Below are positions 20,241 to 28,972 of a DNA stretch of 52,716 bases, piece after piece. Positions within the stretch are counted from its first letter, which is position 1, and the number at the start of each line of letters is the position of its first letter. The translations under genes were made by a program, and so were the position numbers. Under the pieces are notes generated by a model. The model saw only the letters and a list, made by a program, of their open reading frames with translations. It was not told the origin of the DNA and ran no database searches. The stretch covers positions 1-52,716 of the forward strand of contig DASRHK010000081.1 in the NCBI GenBank assembly GCA_035650495.1, read 5' to 3'. This DNA is from DASRHK01 sp035650495 (GTDB lineage Bacteria > Pseudomonadota > Gammaproteobacteria > Nevskiales > Nevskiaceae).

Positions 20241-20495
20241 CTAGATGCCCATCGACGACAGGGCCGTGATCAGCCGGGACAGGATCGCCGTGAGCGTCGG
20301 ATGCTGGACCTCGAGCTGCTTGATCGACTCGAGCACCTCTTCGCGCTCGCCGGCGTCGTCGGTGCGGCGCAGCAATCGCTCCATCGCCGCCAGCAGCGCC
20401 TGCATGCGCTCGCGATCGCGCGCATCGCGGAACGACAGTCCCTGCGTCTCGGCGCGCAGCTTCTCCAGGGTCAACCGCAATTCATCCTTGGTCAT
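20241..20495 (-). CDS. DUF4404 family small protein
   Basis: An 84-residue, mostly helical, charged protein of unknown function (MTKDELRLTLEKLRAE...), matching DUF4404 in length and in the LRxTLExLxxEL start. It ends TAG, and the next codon in the same frame is the TTG start of arfB. The ATG at 20495 is preferred to a TTG two codons upstream. The gene is divergent from the barrel protein at 20563. Confidence 0.82.
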   Translation of the reverse strand: MTKDELRLTLEKLRAETQGLSFRDARDRERMQALLAAMERLLRRTDDAGEREEVLESIKQLEVQHPTLTAILSRLITALSSMGI

Positions 20496-20562
20496 GGTCA
20501 AAGTCTAGCGGACCGGGGAAACGCGCGGGTTTGGGCTTATGCTGGACAAGGGAGGCTTCACC

Positions 20563-21690
20563 ATGTCCGATCGGAGCACGCGGAGAGCGCGCGGGCGCGG
20601 CTGCGCCACGCTCCTCCTCGTGCTGCTGGCGGCAACCCAGGCCCGCGCGTTCCCGCCCGGCGAGCCGGTCCCCGAGTCCATCGAAGACCTCACCATCACG
20701 CCGGCGCCATCCGCGCCCCCGAGCGAGGAAGCGGTCGCGCAGATCGAATACGAAGCCGAGAAGCCGCCGCCGACGCCCGCGAACCCGTGCGCCGAGGACC
20801 GCGCGACCGACACGATGCCGATGCTCGACGAGACACGCCGCATCCTGGAAGAGACGACCTGCAGCGCCGCGTTGTGGGCCGACAGCCTGTTCGGCGAGAA
20901 AGGCGACATCGAGGCTGCGCGCGCGGTGCACGGGCACGTGGAGATCTCCGGCGCCTACTCGCAGTTCGACGGCAGCAAATTCCGCGTGCGCATGGACGTA
21001 CGCGCCGACCTGCCGACGCTCAAGCATCGCCTGAACGCGTTCATCGGCCGCGACAACGAGAACGATTTCCTGCGCGATCGCTCCGAAGGCTTTGCGCTGC
21101 GCTCGCAGTTCCCGCGGCTCGACGATCGCGAAGGCTGGCTCGGCGGCCTCGGCTACTCGCTCCCCGAAACCGACCGCTTCCGCTCGGAGTTCCGCATCGG
21201 CGTGCACGGGCTCGGGCCGCCGCAGCTGTTCCTGCAGTGGCGCACGCGTCTCAACCTCTACTCCGACGAGCGCAACGTGTTCTACGTGCGCATGACACCG
21301 TTCTGGAATACCGACGACGGCGTCGGCCTCACCGGCAATTTCGACTGGAGCCACGTGCTGTCGGCGACGCGCCTCTTGCGCCTGTCGACCGCGGCGACGC
21401 GCTCGCAGAAGACCGAAGGCATCGACTGGCGCAGCGCGGTCATCTACTACCAGAGTCTCCGCCAGGGTCGCGCGCTCGCGTTCGAGAACTTCGTGCGCGG
21501 ATCGACCGAGGCGCCCGAGCCGCTCGGCGAGTTCGGCATGCGCGTGGTCTACCGCGAGCCGATCTTCGCGCAGCGGCTCTACGTCGAGACCGTCATCGGC
21601 TACAGCTGGCCGCGCAACGACCCGTCGCTGCCCCGCGACGGATCCTTCGGCACGGGCGTGTCGATCGACATGCCGTTCGGCAAAACCTGA
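20563..21690 (+). CDS. Exported protein, probable outer-membrane beta-barrel
   Basis: A 375-residue protein I do not recognise by family. It has a signal peptide (TLLLVLLAATQARA, cleavage near 26), a Pro/Glu-rich linker (about 30-75) and a region from about 100 with alternating aromatic/polar strands (for example FRVRMDVRADLP, LFLQWRTRLNLYS, NVFYVRMTPFW), consistent with a barrel of about 12-14 strands. Start chosen at 20563 because GGAGG sits 7 nt upstream; an ATG 24 nt earlier lacks one. Structural role or transport are both possible. Confidence 0.78.
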   Translation: MSDRSTRRARGRGCATLLLVLLAATQARAFPPGEPVPESIEDLTITPAPSAPPSEEAVAQIEYEAEKPPPTPANPCAEDRATDTMPMLDETRRILEETTCSAALWADSLFGEKGDIEAARAVHGHVEISGAYSQFDGSKFRVRMDVRADLPTLKHRLNAFIGRDNENDFLRDRSEGFALRSQFPRLDDREGWLGGLGYSLPETDRFRSEFRIGVHGLGPPQLFLQWRTRLNLYSDERNVFYVRMTPFWNTDDGVGLTGNFDWSHVLSATRLLRLSTAATRSQKTEGIDWRSAVIYYQSLRQGRALAFENFVRGSTEAPEPLGEFGMRVVYREPIFAQRLYVETVIGYSWPRNDPSLPRDGSFGTGVSIDMPFGKT

Positions 21691-21827
21691 CGCCGGTCAC
21701 ACCGCTGGTCCGGCCACCATAGACAAGACCTAGCAAGCGGCACGCGCGGCTGGCATCCTGTCGTAGCTTCGTTGGGGAGCGCTGGAAGCCGGCCGCTCTA
21801 GGCCCGGCAGCGTCAGGAGCAACACAG

Positions 21828-22841
21828 GTGGTCCGCAGTCTCATCGCGCTCGCAGTCGCGGGCGCCGCTTGGTGTACATCGACGGTTTCCTTCGCCGCGA
21901 CGCCGGTGCCGACCGCGGGCGCGAAGGTCACCGCCGGCAACCGCATCGCCTACGTCATCGCGCGCGGCTACGGGGACAACCGCCGCTTCGAGCTGGTCAC
22001 CGACGACGCCAACGGTGGCGATTGCCAGGTGATCGTGTCCTCGCGCGATCCACTGATGTCGCCTGCGTGGTCGCCCGACGGCACGCAGATCGCCTATGCA
22101 GGATTCCTCCGCGGCAGCGGCGCGATCTTCGTCGTCGATCTGCACAGCCACACGCCGCGACTGGTGACGCAGGAGCCCGGCGTCAACGGCGCGCCGGCGT
22201 GGTCGCCCGACGGCAAGTCGCTCGCGGTGAGCCTCTCGTTCGGTCACAACGCCGACATCTACGTCGTCGATCTCGCCAGCGGCACGCGCAAGCGTCTCAC
22301 CGATCATCCGGCGATCGACACCGAGCCGGCCTGGTCGCCGGACGGCACCGAGATCGCGTTCACGTCGGATCGAACGGGTCTGCCGCAGATCTACACGGTC
22401 AGCGCGGGCGGCGGCGAAGCGCATCGCGTTTCGATCGAGGGCAAGAAGAACATGAAGCCCGCGTGGTCGCCCGACGGCACCGAGCTCGCAGTGATGCACT
22501 ACGAAGGCTCGCGCTCGCGCATCGGGCTGTTGCATCTGCAAGGCCACGTGTTCCGCACCGTGAGCGACGGCCCGATGGACGAGTGCCCGAGCTTCGCGCC
22601 CGACAGCGGCAAGCTCATCTACGCCGACGTGCAGAAAGGCAACTTGAGCGTGATCGGCACGAATCGCCAGCTGCTGCGCAAGATCCCGCAGCAAGGCGAC
22701 GTACATGAAGTCGCCTGGTGGACGCCGGGCCGCGGCCGCAGCGTGCAGCCGATGAGCGACGCGATGGCGTCGTCGCCGCCGCGCCCGATCGATCAGCGCA
22801 TCACGCAGGAATCGCTGCCGCACTCCTACGACCAGCCGTAG
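21828..22841 (+). CDS. TolB-like beta-propeller protein (PD40 repeats)
   Basis: A 337-residue exported protein with signal peptide (cleavage near SFAA, 24) and at least five WD40-like PD40 repeats, each containing PAWSPDGT or a variant (SPAWSPDGTQIAYA, APAWSPDGKSLAV, EPAWSPDGTEIAFT, KPAWSPDGTELAV, PSFAPDSGKLIYA). The fold is like the TolB propeller but there is no TolB N-terminal domain and no tol-pal genes nearby, so it is not TolB itself. Start is GTG at 21828 with AGGAG 9-13 nt upstream. Probably a periplasmic protein-interaction scaffold. Confidence 0.86.
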   Translation: MVRSLIALAVAGAAWCTSTVSFAATPVPTAGAKVTAGNRIAYVIARGYGDNRRFELVTDDANGGDCQVIVSSRDPLMSPAWSPDGTQIAYAGFLRGSGAIFVVDLHSHTPRLVTQEPGVNGAPAWSPDGKSLAVSLSFGHNADIYVVDLASGTRKRLTDHPAIDTEPAWSPDGTEIAFTSDRTGLPQIYTVSAGGGEAHRVSIEGKKNMKPAWSPDGTELAVMHYEGSRSRIGLLHLQGHVFRTVSDGPMDECPSFAPDSGKLIYADVQKGNLSVIGTNRQLLRKIPQQGDVHEVAWWTPGRGRSVQPMSDAMASSPPRPIDQRITQESLPHSYDQP

Positions 22842-22850
22842 GACTCGCTT

Positions 22851-23717
22851 CTAGTCCTCGCGGCGCAGCCAGTCGAGGATCAGCGCGTTGACCGCTTGCG
22901 GCTTCTCGCGGTGCAGGAAATGCCCTGCGCCCTCGACCGTCGTCCATTCGTAAACGCCGGAGAACTCGCGGCGGCTGCCTTCGAGCATCTCCTTGCGCAT
23001 GTCGCGCGTGCCGCACGCGCACAGCGTCGGCACGGAAATCTTGCGATCGATCCGCGCACGAATGTCGGCGAGCGCCGGATCAGCGTGCTTGCCGAACATG
23101 GCGCGGTAGTACGCGAGCGTCGCCTCGACCGCTCCCGGCTCGCGCATCATTTCGCGGACGCGCGCGACGTGCGCGTGATCGCGGAAATCCGGCGACCACA
23201 GCCACCACAGGAATTGCAGGAATGCGCCGTCACGCAGCTTGCACAGCCGTTCCGGCAACCCTGGCAGCTGGAACAGGAACCAGTGGAAGGAGCGGATCAC
23301 GTGCGCGGGTGATCGACGCAGCGTGCGCCGGATCTCCGCCGGATGCGGCACCGCGAGCAGCACCGCGCGCGTCACCGTTTCCGGAAACGCTGCGAGCAGC
23401 GCGTAGGCGATCGACGCACCCCAATCCTGCGCGACGAGCAGAACGGGCTTGCCGCCGTTCAGCACGTCGATCAGCGATTTGAGATCGAGCGCGAGCGTGG
23501 CGCGATCGTAGTAACCGTGCTCGGGAATCTCCGTCGGCGGATAGCCGCGCAGGAACGGCGCGACGACGCGATAGCCCGCCGCCGTCAGCGCGGGGATCTG
23601 GTGCTCCCACGAGTAGGCGTTGTCGGGATAGCCGTGGAGCAGCAGCACGGTCGGCCCGCTGCCGGCCTCCAGAAACGCAAAGCGCAGGCCGTTCGCCTGC
23701 GCTTGCTCGAGCTCCAC
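22851..23717 (-). CDS. Alpha/beta hydrolase, epoxide hydrolase/dehalogenase type
   Basis: A 288-residue cytoplasmic hydrolase. The nucleophile elbow VAQDWGAS puts an aspartate (D98) where esterases have serine, as in epoxide hydrolases and haloalkane dehalogenases. The oxyanion-hole HGYPDN lies at 28-33, the catalytic histidine in GAGHFLH near 264. Epoxide hydrolases carry HGxP and two lid tyrosines; YY residues at 69-70 and 205 region are candidates. It follows the DUF1993 gene by 7 nt. Substrate unknown. Confidence 0.88.
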   Translation of the reverse strand: MELEQAQANGLRFAFLEAGSGPTVLLLHGYPDNAYSWEHQIPALTAAGYRVVAPFLRGYPPTEIPEHGYYDRATLALDLKSLIDVLNGGKPVLLVAQDWGASIAYALLAAFPETVTRAVLLAVPHPAEIRRTLRRSPAHVIRSFHWFLFQLPGLPERLCKLRDGAFLQFLWWLWSPDFRDHAHVARVREMMREPGAVEATLAYYRAMFGKHADPALADIRARIDRKISVPTLCACGTRDMRKEMLEGSRREFSGVYEWTTVEGAGHFLHREKPQAVNALILDWLRRED

Positions 23718-23724
23718 GACGTCG

Positions 23725-24234
23725 TTACTGGACCGGGCCGATGAAGTCCATCTTGCCGATGTCGACGCCGTTGTGACGCAGGATGTTGTACGCCGTCGCG
23801 CAGTGGAAATAGAAATTCGGCAGGATGAAATGGTTCAGGAACGGCTCGCCCTTGAACTTCATCTCGCCGCGCGGCGACTTCAGCACCACCTCACGCTCTT
23901 CGGAGCCGTCGATCTGCGCGGGCTTGAAGCCCTTCAGGAAATCGCGCGCCTTGTCGATGCGCGCGAGCAGCTCGTCGAAGGTCTTCTCGTTGTCTTCCCA
24001 TTTCGGCGGCTCCTGTCCCGCGAGCCGCGCGACGCAAGCCTTCGACATGTCGGTCGCGATCTGGACCTGGCGCGACAGCGGGAACATGTCGGGGAACAGC
24101 CGGAAATTGATCAGCGCGGACGGATCGAGCTTCTTCGCCTCGACGTGCGCGGCGGCCTTCTGCAGGATGTTGCGCAGGTTGCCGAGCATGTGGGTCAGCG
24201 CCGGCACCGACGCCTGATACATCGACATCGCCAT
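23725..24234 (-). CDS. DUF1993 family protein
   Basis: A 169-residue helical protein: MSMYQASVPALTHMLGNL at the start, then RLFPDMFPLSRQVQIATDMSK and a C-terminal NHFILPNFYFHCATAYNILR block, all typical of DUF1993, a DinB-like four-helix family without known activity. Histidines near the C-terminus could bind metal. The start at 24234 is used; a second ATG 6 nt later is equally good. It sits 7 nt upstream of the alpha/beta hydrolase and 46 nt downstream of the amidohydrolase, all on one strand. Confidence 0.88.
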   Translation of the reverse strand: MAMSMYQASVPALTHMLGNLRNILQKAAAHVEAKKLDPSALINFRLFPDMFPLSRQVQIATDMSKACVARLAGQEPPKWEDNEKTFDELLARIDKARDFLKGFKPAQIDGSEEREVVLKSPRGEMKFKGEPFLNHFILPNFYFHCATAYNILRHNGVDIGKMDFIGPVQ

Positions 24235-24280
24235 GGCTTCACTCCCGCTTGGAATTTGGGATCGGAAGTCTAAGCGAAGT

Positions 24281-26203
24281 TCACGCCGCCGCGGCGAGCA
24301 GCTCCGGCTGCGCTTCGCGCGCCTCGTGATCGCGATGGCGCAGCGCGCGACCCATGCGCACCTGCCCGAACGCGCTGGTGTACTGACCCTCTTCCCAGGC
24401 GAGGTGACCCGCAACCGCCACGTGCGTCACCACGCCATCGGGACGATTGACCATCTGGTGATGCTCGAACAGATCGCGCCAGACGTATCGCACCGTCGTG
24501 TCTGGATTCCACGTCGCGAGCGCGTCGGGATCGACGACGACGAGATCCGCCGGCGCGCCCACCGCGACGCGACCCGCCCGCACCGCGAAGAAATCCGCAG
24601 GCTCGCTGGTGAGACGCCGCACGGCCAGTGCGACCTTGTCGACGCCGTCTTCCTGCGCGAACTTCAGCGTGCGCAGGTTGCCGTCGTAGAACGCCATGTT
24701 GGTGAGATGCGCACCGCTGTCGTTGAAGCCCGGCAGGATCAGCGGATTGAACAGGAGATCCTTCACCACCTTGCGATCGCGATTCGCCGAGATCACCCAC
24801 CAGCGCAGCTTTGTGTCGTACTCGCGCAGCAGATGCAGGAAGAACGCGCAATCGTCGCCGATCGGCTTGGGGAATTTCGCGAACGCGGCCGCTTCGTCCG
24901 TATCGCGCGCGCCCTGCCCGCTCGCCTGCCACTGCACGAGCCGATCGTAGGCGGCTTGCATCGGCTGGCCGTTCCAGGCCGTCACCGGACACGTGTCGAT
25001 GGTCATGTCGGCGAGATCGCGCGACAGCACGTTGTCGTCGCGATTGAGCAGCCGCTTCAGCCGCGCGAGATTGAAGCCGCGCTTGCCGCGGAACCACATC
25101 CTGCGGAACGCGGCGACGTAGCCCGGATCGTTGAGGATCTTCAGGCGCCCCGCGCGATCGTCGAGGTCGAGCTCATTCAGGCGCCGCAGCTCCGGCACTT
25201 CTTCCGCGAGCGGGGTGACGACGCCGTCGCTCCACACCTTGAACGGCGCCGAGAGGGCCTGGAAGCGGAAGATGCCGCGCACGAAGCGCGAGTTGAGGAT
25301 CTTCGACAGCAGCAAGCCCATCTTCACGATCGACTTGTTGGTCGCGAGATCGATCGCCGCGACCGCGGTGGTCTTCAGCGGCTTGCCGAAGAAGCGGCCG
25401 CTGGTGAGCAGGAAGTTGCGGAACACGTCGAGCTTCTTGTCCTTCGGCGGCGTGGCCTGCCACACGCGCTCCCACTTGCGCACGATGTTGGTCAGGAATT
25501 TCAGCTCGGAGTACGGCGCGAACTGCGTCGGGATCTGCTTGTGCGTGTTCGGCGAATTGGCGAGGAAGTGGAACGGCAGCGCGTCGGTCGACAGGCCGAC
25601 GTAGCCTTCGCGCATCCCCTTCTCGACCAGCGCGCCCATGCGCTCGAGCTCGTGCGGCGTCGGATCGCGCGACACCGAATCCTGCAGGCCCATCACTTCG
25701 ATGCGCAGCATCGAGTGCGGGATCATCGGCACCACGTTCGGGCCGAGCGGCAGCTTGTCGAAGTGCGCGAGGTAATCGGCGGAATTGTTCCAGTCGACGG
25801 CGTCGGCGACCTTGCGCAGCACCGGCTTCGGCACGTTCTCGACGCGCGCGAAGCAATCGACGATGGGATCGGCACCGAGCTTGCGCTGCGCGCCGAACGC
25901 GAGCCCGAGCGAGCAGTTCGAGACGACGACGGTGGTCGTGCCGTGACGCACCGCTTCCGGCAATCCCGGCGCGAGCTCCACTTCGAGATCGAAGTGCGTG
26001 TGGATGTCGAGCAGGCCGGGCATCAGCCAGCGGCCTTGCGCGTCGATGATCTTCTCGGCGCGCGATTGCGGCAGATTCGGCGCGATCTCGGCGACGACGC
26101 CGTTGCGCACGGCGACGTCCGCGCGCACCGGCGCGGCTCCGCTGCCGTCGAACACGAGCGCGTTGCGGAACAGCAAGTCCCAGCGATGCACCGCTTGATC
26201 CAT
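24281..26203 (-). CDS. D-aminoacylase-type amidohydrolase
   Basis: A 640-residue metal-dependent hydrolase of the N-acyl-D-amino-acid deacylase group. The N-terminal metal site is DIHTHFDLE (about 66-74), the segment VVVSNCSLG (about 87-95) carries the cysteine typical of this group, and the C-terminal GFNDSGAHL and ADLVVVDPDAL blocks complete the TIM-barrel and composite beta-domain. The start at 26203 gives MDQAVHRWDLLFRNA; GGAG lies upstream. It is longer than usual D-aminoacylases (about 480-500), with extra helical material in the middle (about 240-430). Substrate is not readable. Confidence 0.9.
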   Translation of the reverse strand: MDQAVHRWDLLFRNALVFDGSGAAPVRADVAVRNGVVAEIAPNLPQSRAEKIIDAQGRWLMPGLLDIHTHFDLEVELAPGLPEAVRHGTTTVVVSNCSLGLAFGAQRKLGADPIVDCFARVENVPKPVLRKVADAVDWNNSADYLAHFDKLPLGPNVVPMIPHSMLRIEVMGLQDSVSRDPTPHELERMGALVEKGMREGYVGLSTDALPFHFLANSPNTHKQIPTQFAPYSELKFLTNIVRKWERVWQATPPKDKKLDVFRNFLLTSGRFFGKPLKTTAVAAIDLATNKSIVKMGLLLSKILNSRFVRGIFRFQALSAPFKVWSDGVVTPLAEEVPELRRLNELDLDDRAGRLKILNDPGYVAAFRRMWFRGKRGFNLARLKRLLNRDDNVLSRDLADMTIDTCPVTAWNGQPMQAAYDRLVQWQASGQGARDTDEAAAFAKFPKPIGDDCAFFLHLLREYDTKLRWWVISANRDRKVVKDLLFNPLILPGFNDSGAHLTNMAFYDGNLRTLKFAQEDGVDKVALAVRRLTSEPADFFAVRAGRVAVGAPADLVVVDPDALATWNPDTTVRYVWRDLFEHHQMVNRPDGVVTHVAVAGHLAWEEGQYTSAFGQVRMGRALRHRDHEAREAQPELLAAAA

Positions 26204-26336
26204 GAGATGGACTCCGGCCTGACGTTGTCCCGGCCAGCAGGATACGCGCGCCATTCGCAGGGGGCAGTAGGAAATTTGGCTCTGGGGAGCACGGAACCCA
26301 TCGCGCGTCACGGTTTCCTAAGAGCGGAGGTTCGAC

Positions 26337-26642
26337 ATGAAACGCTTCGCTCTTCTGCTTCCTCTTGCGCTGACCGGCAGCATCGCGCTCGCGCAGGACA
26401 CGACGCCGACGCCGCCACCGGTACCCACTCCGAACACGGCTCCGGCCACGCCACCACCGCCGCCGGCGTCGCTGCCGCCGACGGACGCTGTCACGCCACC
26501 GCCACCGCCGACGCTGCCCAACATCGATCCGGCGATGCCCTCGACGCAGCCAGCCGATCCGACGCAGCAAAGCGCACCGGACCCGACGCAGAAGCGAGTG
26601 CCGCTGCGCCTGCGCCGCAAGCACCCGACCGTTTCGCAATAG
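26337..26642 (+). CDS. Small secreted proline-rich protein
   Basis: A 101-residue exported protein: signal peptide MKRFALLLPLALTGSIALA (cleavage near 19), then a Pro/Thr/Ala-rich stretch with runs of 4-5 prolines, and a basic tail ending LRLRRKHPTVSQ. GGAGG lies about 8 nt before the ATG, which supports it as a real gene despite its low complexity. No family recognised; probably extended in the periplasm or at the surface. Confidence 0.72.
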   Translation: MKRFALLLPLALTGSIALAQDTTPTPPPVPTPNTAPATPPPPPASLPPTDAVTPPPPPTLPNIDPAMPSTQPADPTQQSAPDPTQKRVPLRLRRKHPTVSQ

Positions 26643-26657
26643 ATCGCGGGTCGGCCT

Positions 26658-27698
26658 TCAGGCCGACGCTTCGCGATACGAGGAGTGCTCGCGCAATCGC
26701 TGCAGCCGCGCGCGGAGCGCCGCTGACTCGCGCGCGAGCGCTTCGCCGATCGCGGCGTGGAATCCGCGATGCGCGAACCAGTGGGCGGAATGACTGAGCT
26801 CGGGCTCGAAGCCGCGCAGCAGTCGATGCTCGCCCTGCACGCCGGCGTCGAACCGCTGCAGGCGATTCGCGATCGCGTAATCGATGCCCCGGTAATAGCA
26901 GAGCTCGAAATGCAGTCCCGGGATGTCGCGCGCGGCGCCCCAGTGCCGGCCGTAGAGCGTGTCGCCGTCGCGGAAGAAGAACGCCATCGCGACGATCTCG
27001 TCGCCGTCGTACGCCAGGCAGAGCTGCATCGCGTGCGCAAAATGACTTGCCCATGCGCGTAAGCACGCCGCGGTGAGATACGGCGGCTGACCGCGCATCT
27101 CGTAGGTCGATGCGTAGAGCGCGTGGATGCGCGACCACTCCGCGATCTCGCCGGCCCCGCGCCAGACGATCTGCAAGCCGGTCGCGGCGATGGCGGCGCG
27201 CTCTCGCTTGATGTTCTTGCGCCGCTTGCTGGAGAGCCGCGAGAGGAAATGGTCGAAGCTCGCGTATCCCGCGTTGGTCCATCCGTAGCGCAGCTGCGCG
27301 CGCGGGAGGAATCCGAGCGACTCCGCGATCGCGAGCTCGGACTCGGGAAGGAACAGGATGTGCGCGCTGGTCTCTCCTGCGCGATCGATGAGCGCGCGCG
27401 CCAGGTCGCGTCGGCCGGCTTCACTCGCCGCGAGCAGCCGCGGGCCCGGCACCGGCGTGAACGGCACGCTGCAGACGAGCTTGGGGTAGTAGCGCAGGCC
27501 GCGCTCCTGGTACGCCGCCGCGAACTCGAAATCGAAGACGAACTCGCCCCAGGAATGCGTTTTCCGGTACGCCGGAGCCCACGAACCGTCCGCCAGCCGC
27601 ACTGGCGCGGGGGTCCAGCCATGCTTCGGCGTCGCGCAGCTCTCCTCCAGAGGACCGAGGTAGCCCGCGCTCGTGAACAGCGATCCGTCCCCGGTCAT
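26658..27698 (-). CDS. GNAT/FemAB-like protein, DUF482 family
   Basis: A 346-residue cytoplasmic protein of the DUF482 (peptidogalycan biosynthesis-like) family with a GNAT/FemX fold. Recognisable blocks are HSWGEFVFDFEFA, FLSRLSSKRRKNIKRER near 145-165, GRHWGA and FELCYYRGIDYAI near 255-275. The N-terminus starts at FTSAGYLGPLEESC, about 20-25 residues later than I expect for the family, and an in-frame TAG 9 nt upstream (the udgX stop) rules out extension. Acyl or aminoacyl transfer to an amine is the likely chemistry; the substrate is unknown. Confidence 0.83.
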   Translation of the reverse strand: MTGDGSLFTSAGYLGPLEESCATPKHGWTPAPVRLADGSWAPAYRKTHSWGEFVFDFEFAAAYQERGLRYYPKLVCSVPFTPVPGPRLLAASEAGRRDLARALIDRAGETSAHILFLPESELAIAESLGFLPRAQLRYGWTNAGYASFDHFLSRLSSKRRKNIKRERAAIAATGLQIVWRGAGEIAEWSRIHALYASTYEMRGQPPYLTAACLRAWASHFAHAMQLCLAYDGDEIVAMAFFFRDGDTLYGRHWGAARDIPGLHFELCYYRGIDYAIANRLQRFDAGVQGEHRLLRGFEPELSHSAHWFAHRGFHAAIGEALARESAALRARLQRLREHSSYREASA

Positions 27699-27707
27699 TC
27701 CGGGATG

Positions 27708-28367
27708 CTAGCCCAAGAGCCTGGCGACGACCTTCAAGTCTCTGATCAGGTCCCGACGTGCCTGCGCGCGGCTCTCGGAATCCGGCGCCCGCAGCACGGA
27801 CGACGGGTGCACCGTCGCCACCGCATGCTCGGCGAGCGTCGTAGGCAGGACCTTGCCGCGATTGGCGAGGAGCTTGAAGCTGCGACCGAGCAGCGCCTGC
27901 GCCGCGGTGGCGCCGAGGCAGACGAGCACGGCGGGCTTCAGCTGCGCCAATTCCTCGCCGAGCCATGGACTGCAGGCGGCGATCTCGCGCGCGCTCGGCT
28001 TGCTGTGGAGCCGGCGTTTTCCTCTGGGCTCCCACTTGAAGTGCTTCACGACATTCGTGACGTAAGCATCTGCTCGCGAAATGCCGGCGGCCTGCAGCGC
28101 TTCGTCGAGCAAGCGCCCCGCCGGCCCGATGAAAGGCTCGCCGGCGAGGTCTTCGTCGTTGCCTGGCTGCTCGCCGACGAGCACGACGCGCGCGTGCTTC
28201 GGACCGCTGCCGAACACCGTCTGCGTGGCGTTGCGATACAGGTCGCAGCCGCGACATCGCTTCGCCGCGCGCTCGAGCGTAGCGAGCGTCTTGCGTTCGG
28301 GAAAGAAGTCGCGCGCGCTGCGCTCCGGCGGCGGCGAAGGCAATCCGGCGGACGGTTTTCTGGCCAT
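27708..28367 (-). CDS. udgX: UdgX family uracil-DNA glycosylase
   Basis: Excises uracil from DNA and, uniquely, forms a covalent protein-DNA adduct. The 219-residue protein has GEQPG (65-69) and the downstream GPAGRLLD of family 4/5 UDGs, HPSS (187-190), and the UdgX-specific loop KRRLH (117-121), whose histidine H121 corresponds to the covalent-bond residue in the Mycobacterium smegmatis enzyme. Likely Fe-S cysteines are C38, C41, C132 and C150. The start is ATG 28367; the frame is open further upstream but not family-like. It ends 9 nt before the DUF482 start codon, suggesting one transcript. Confidence 0.92.
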   Translation of the reverse strand: MARKPSAGLPSPPPERSARDFFPERKTLATLERAAKRCRGCDLYRNATQTVFGSGPKHARVVLVGEQPGNDEDLAGEPFIGPAGRLLDEALQAAGISRADAYVTNVVKHFKWEPRGKRRLHSKPSAREIAACSPWLGEELAQLKPAVLVCLGATAAQALLGRSFKLLANRGKVLPTTLAEHAVATVHPSSVLRAPDSESRAQARRDLIRDLKVVARLLG

Positions 28368-28527
28368 GCGAGCGTACAGAGGCGCCGCGCATGCACGAAG
28401 TTCCGGCGGCGCGCAAGTCGCATTTCTCGATGAAAAACTCACCAAAAATGATTTTTCCCGGTGTAAGCTTCGCACCGTGCGAGCGACGCGACCTTCGCAC
28501 TTCCAATCAACGCAAGGGGTGAAACAG

Positions 28528-28827
28528 ATGGCCAAAGCCAAGAAAGCAGCTGCAAAGAAGAGTGGTGGTGGGGGCAAGAAGCTCCGTGGTGGAATCTCCA
28601 CGCCGGTGACGCTCTCCGCGCAGCTCGCGGACATCGTCGGCGGCTCGACGATGACGCGCGCGGACCTGACGAAGAAGATCTGGGCCTACATCAAGAAGAA
28701 CGGCCTGCAGGATCAGAAGAACCGCCGGAACATCAACGCCGACGCCAAGCTGAAGCCGATCTTCGGCGGCAAGGGCACGGTCTCGATGTTCGAGATGACG
28801 AAGCTCGTCAACAAGCACGTCAAGTAA
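28528..28827 (+). CDS. SWIB/MDM2 domain protein
   Basis: A 99-residue stand-alone SWIB protein: a Lys/Ala/Gly-rich basic N-tail (1-22) followed by the domain (about 25-98) with PVTLSAQLADIVG, LTKKIWAYIKKNGLQD, NADAKLKPIFGGKGTVSMFEMTKLVNKH. SWIB is a eukaryotic chromatin-remodelling domain also found in Chlamydia and some soil proteobacteria, where the role is unknown; the basic tail suggests DNA contact. Spacing to the upstream divergent udgX gene is about 160 nt, AT-rich near 28440. A strong terminator follows. Confidence 0.92.
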   Translation: MAKAKKAAAKKSGGGGKKLRGGISTPVTLSAQLADIVGGSTMTRADLTKKIWAYIKKNGLQDQKNRRNINADAKLKPIFGGKGTVSMFEMTKLVNKHVK

Positions 28828-28871
28828 AACCCTTTTCGATCGTCGCTGATCGGCGACGATGCGGCATCCGA

Positions 28872-28903
28872 CGCGCGGCCTTCCGGGGCCGCGCGTTCTT
28901 TTT
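28872..28903 (+). terminator. Rho-independent terminator after the SWIB gene
   Basis: CGCGCGGCC and GGCCGCGCG form a perfect 9-bp stem around TTCCGG, followed by TTCTTTTT. It ends the SWIB transcript about 45 nt after the stop codon and insulates the zinc-finger gene downstream. Confidence 0.9.
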
Positions 28904-28972
28904 GTGCGGCAGCGGACCGAATCTTGCGGCGCCGAAGCACACGCTGATCCTGACCCCGCGAGGAAAACGACG

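Noticed and set aside
21828..22841. Propeller protein as TolB
   Set aside because: It lacks the TolB N-terminal domain and no tol-pal genes are adjacent.
24233..26797. An 854-codon plus-strand frame opposite the amidohydrolase
   Set aside because: It is the antisense shadow of the D-aminoacylase-type gene, whose motifs are on the minus strand; its translation is Arg/Ala/Glu-rich noise, as expected in high-GC DNA.
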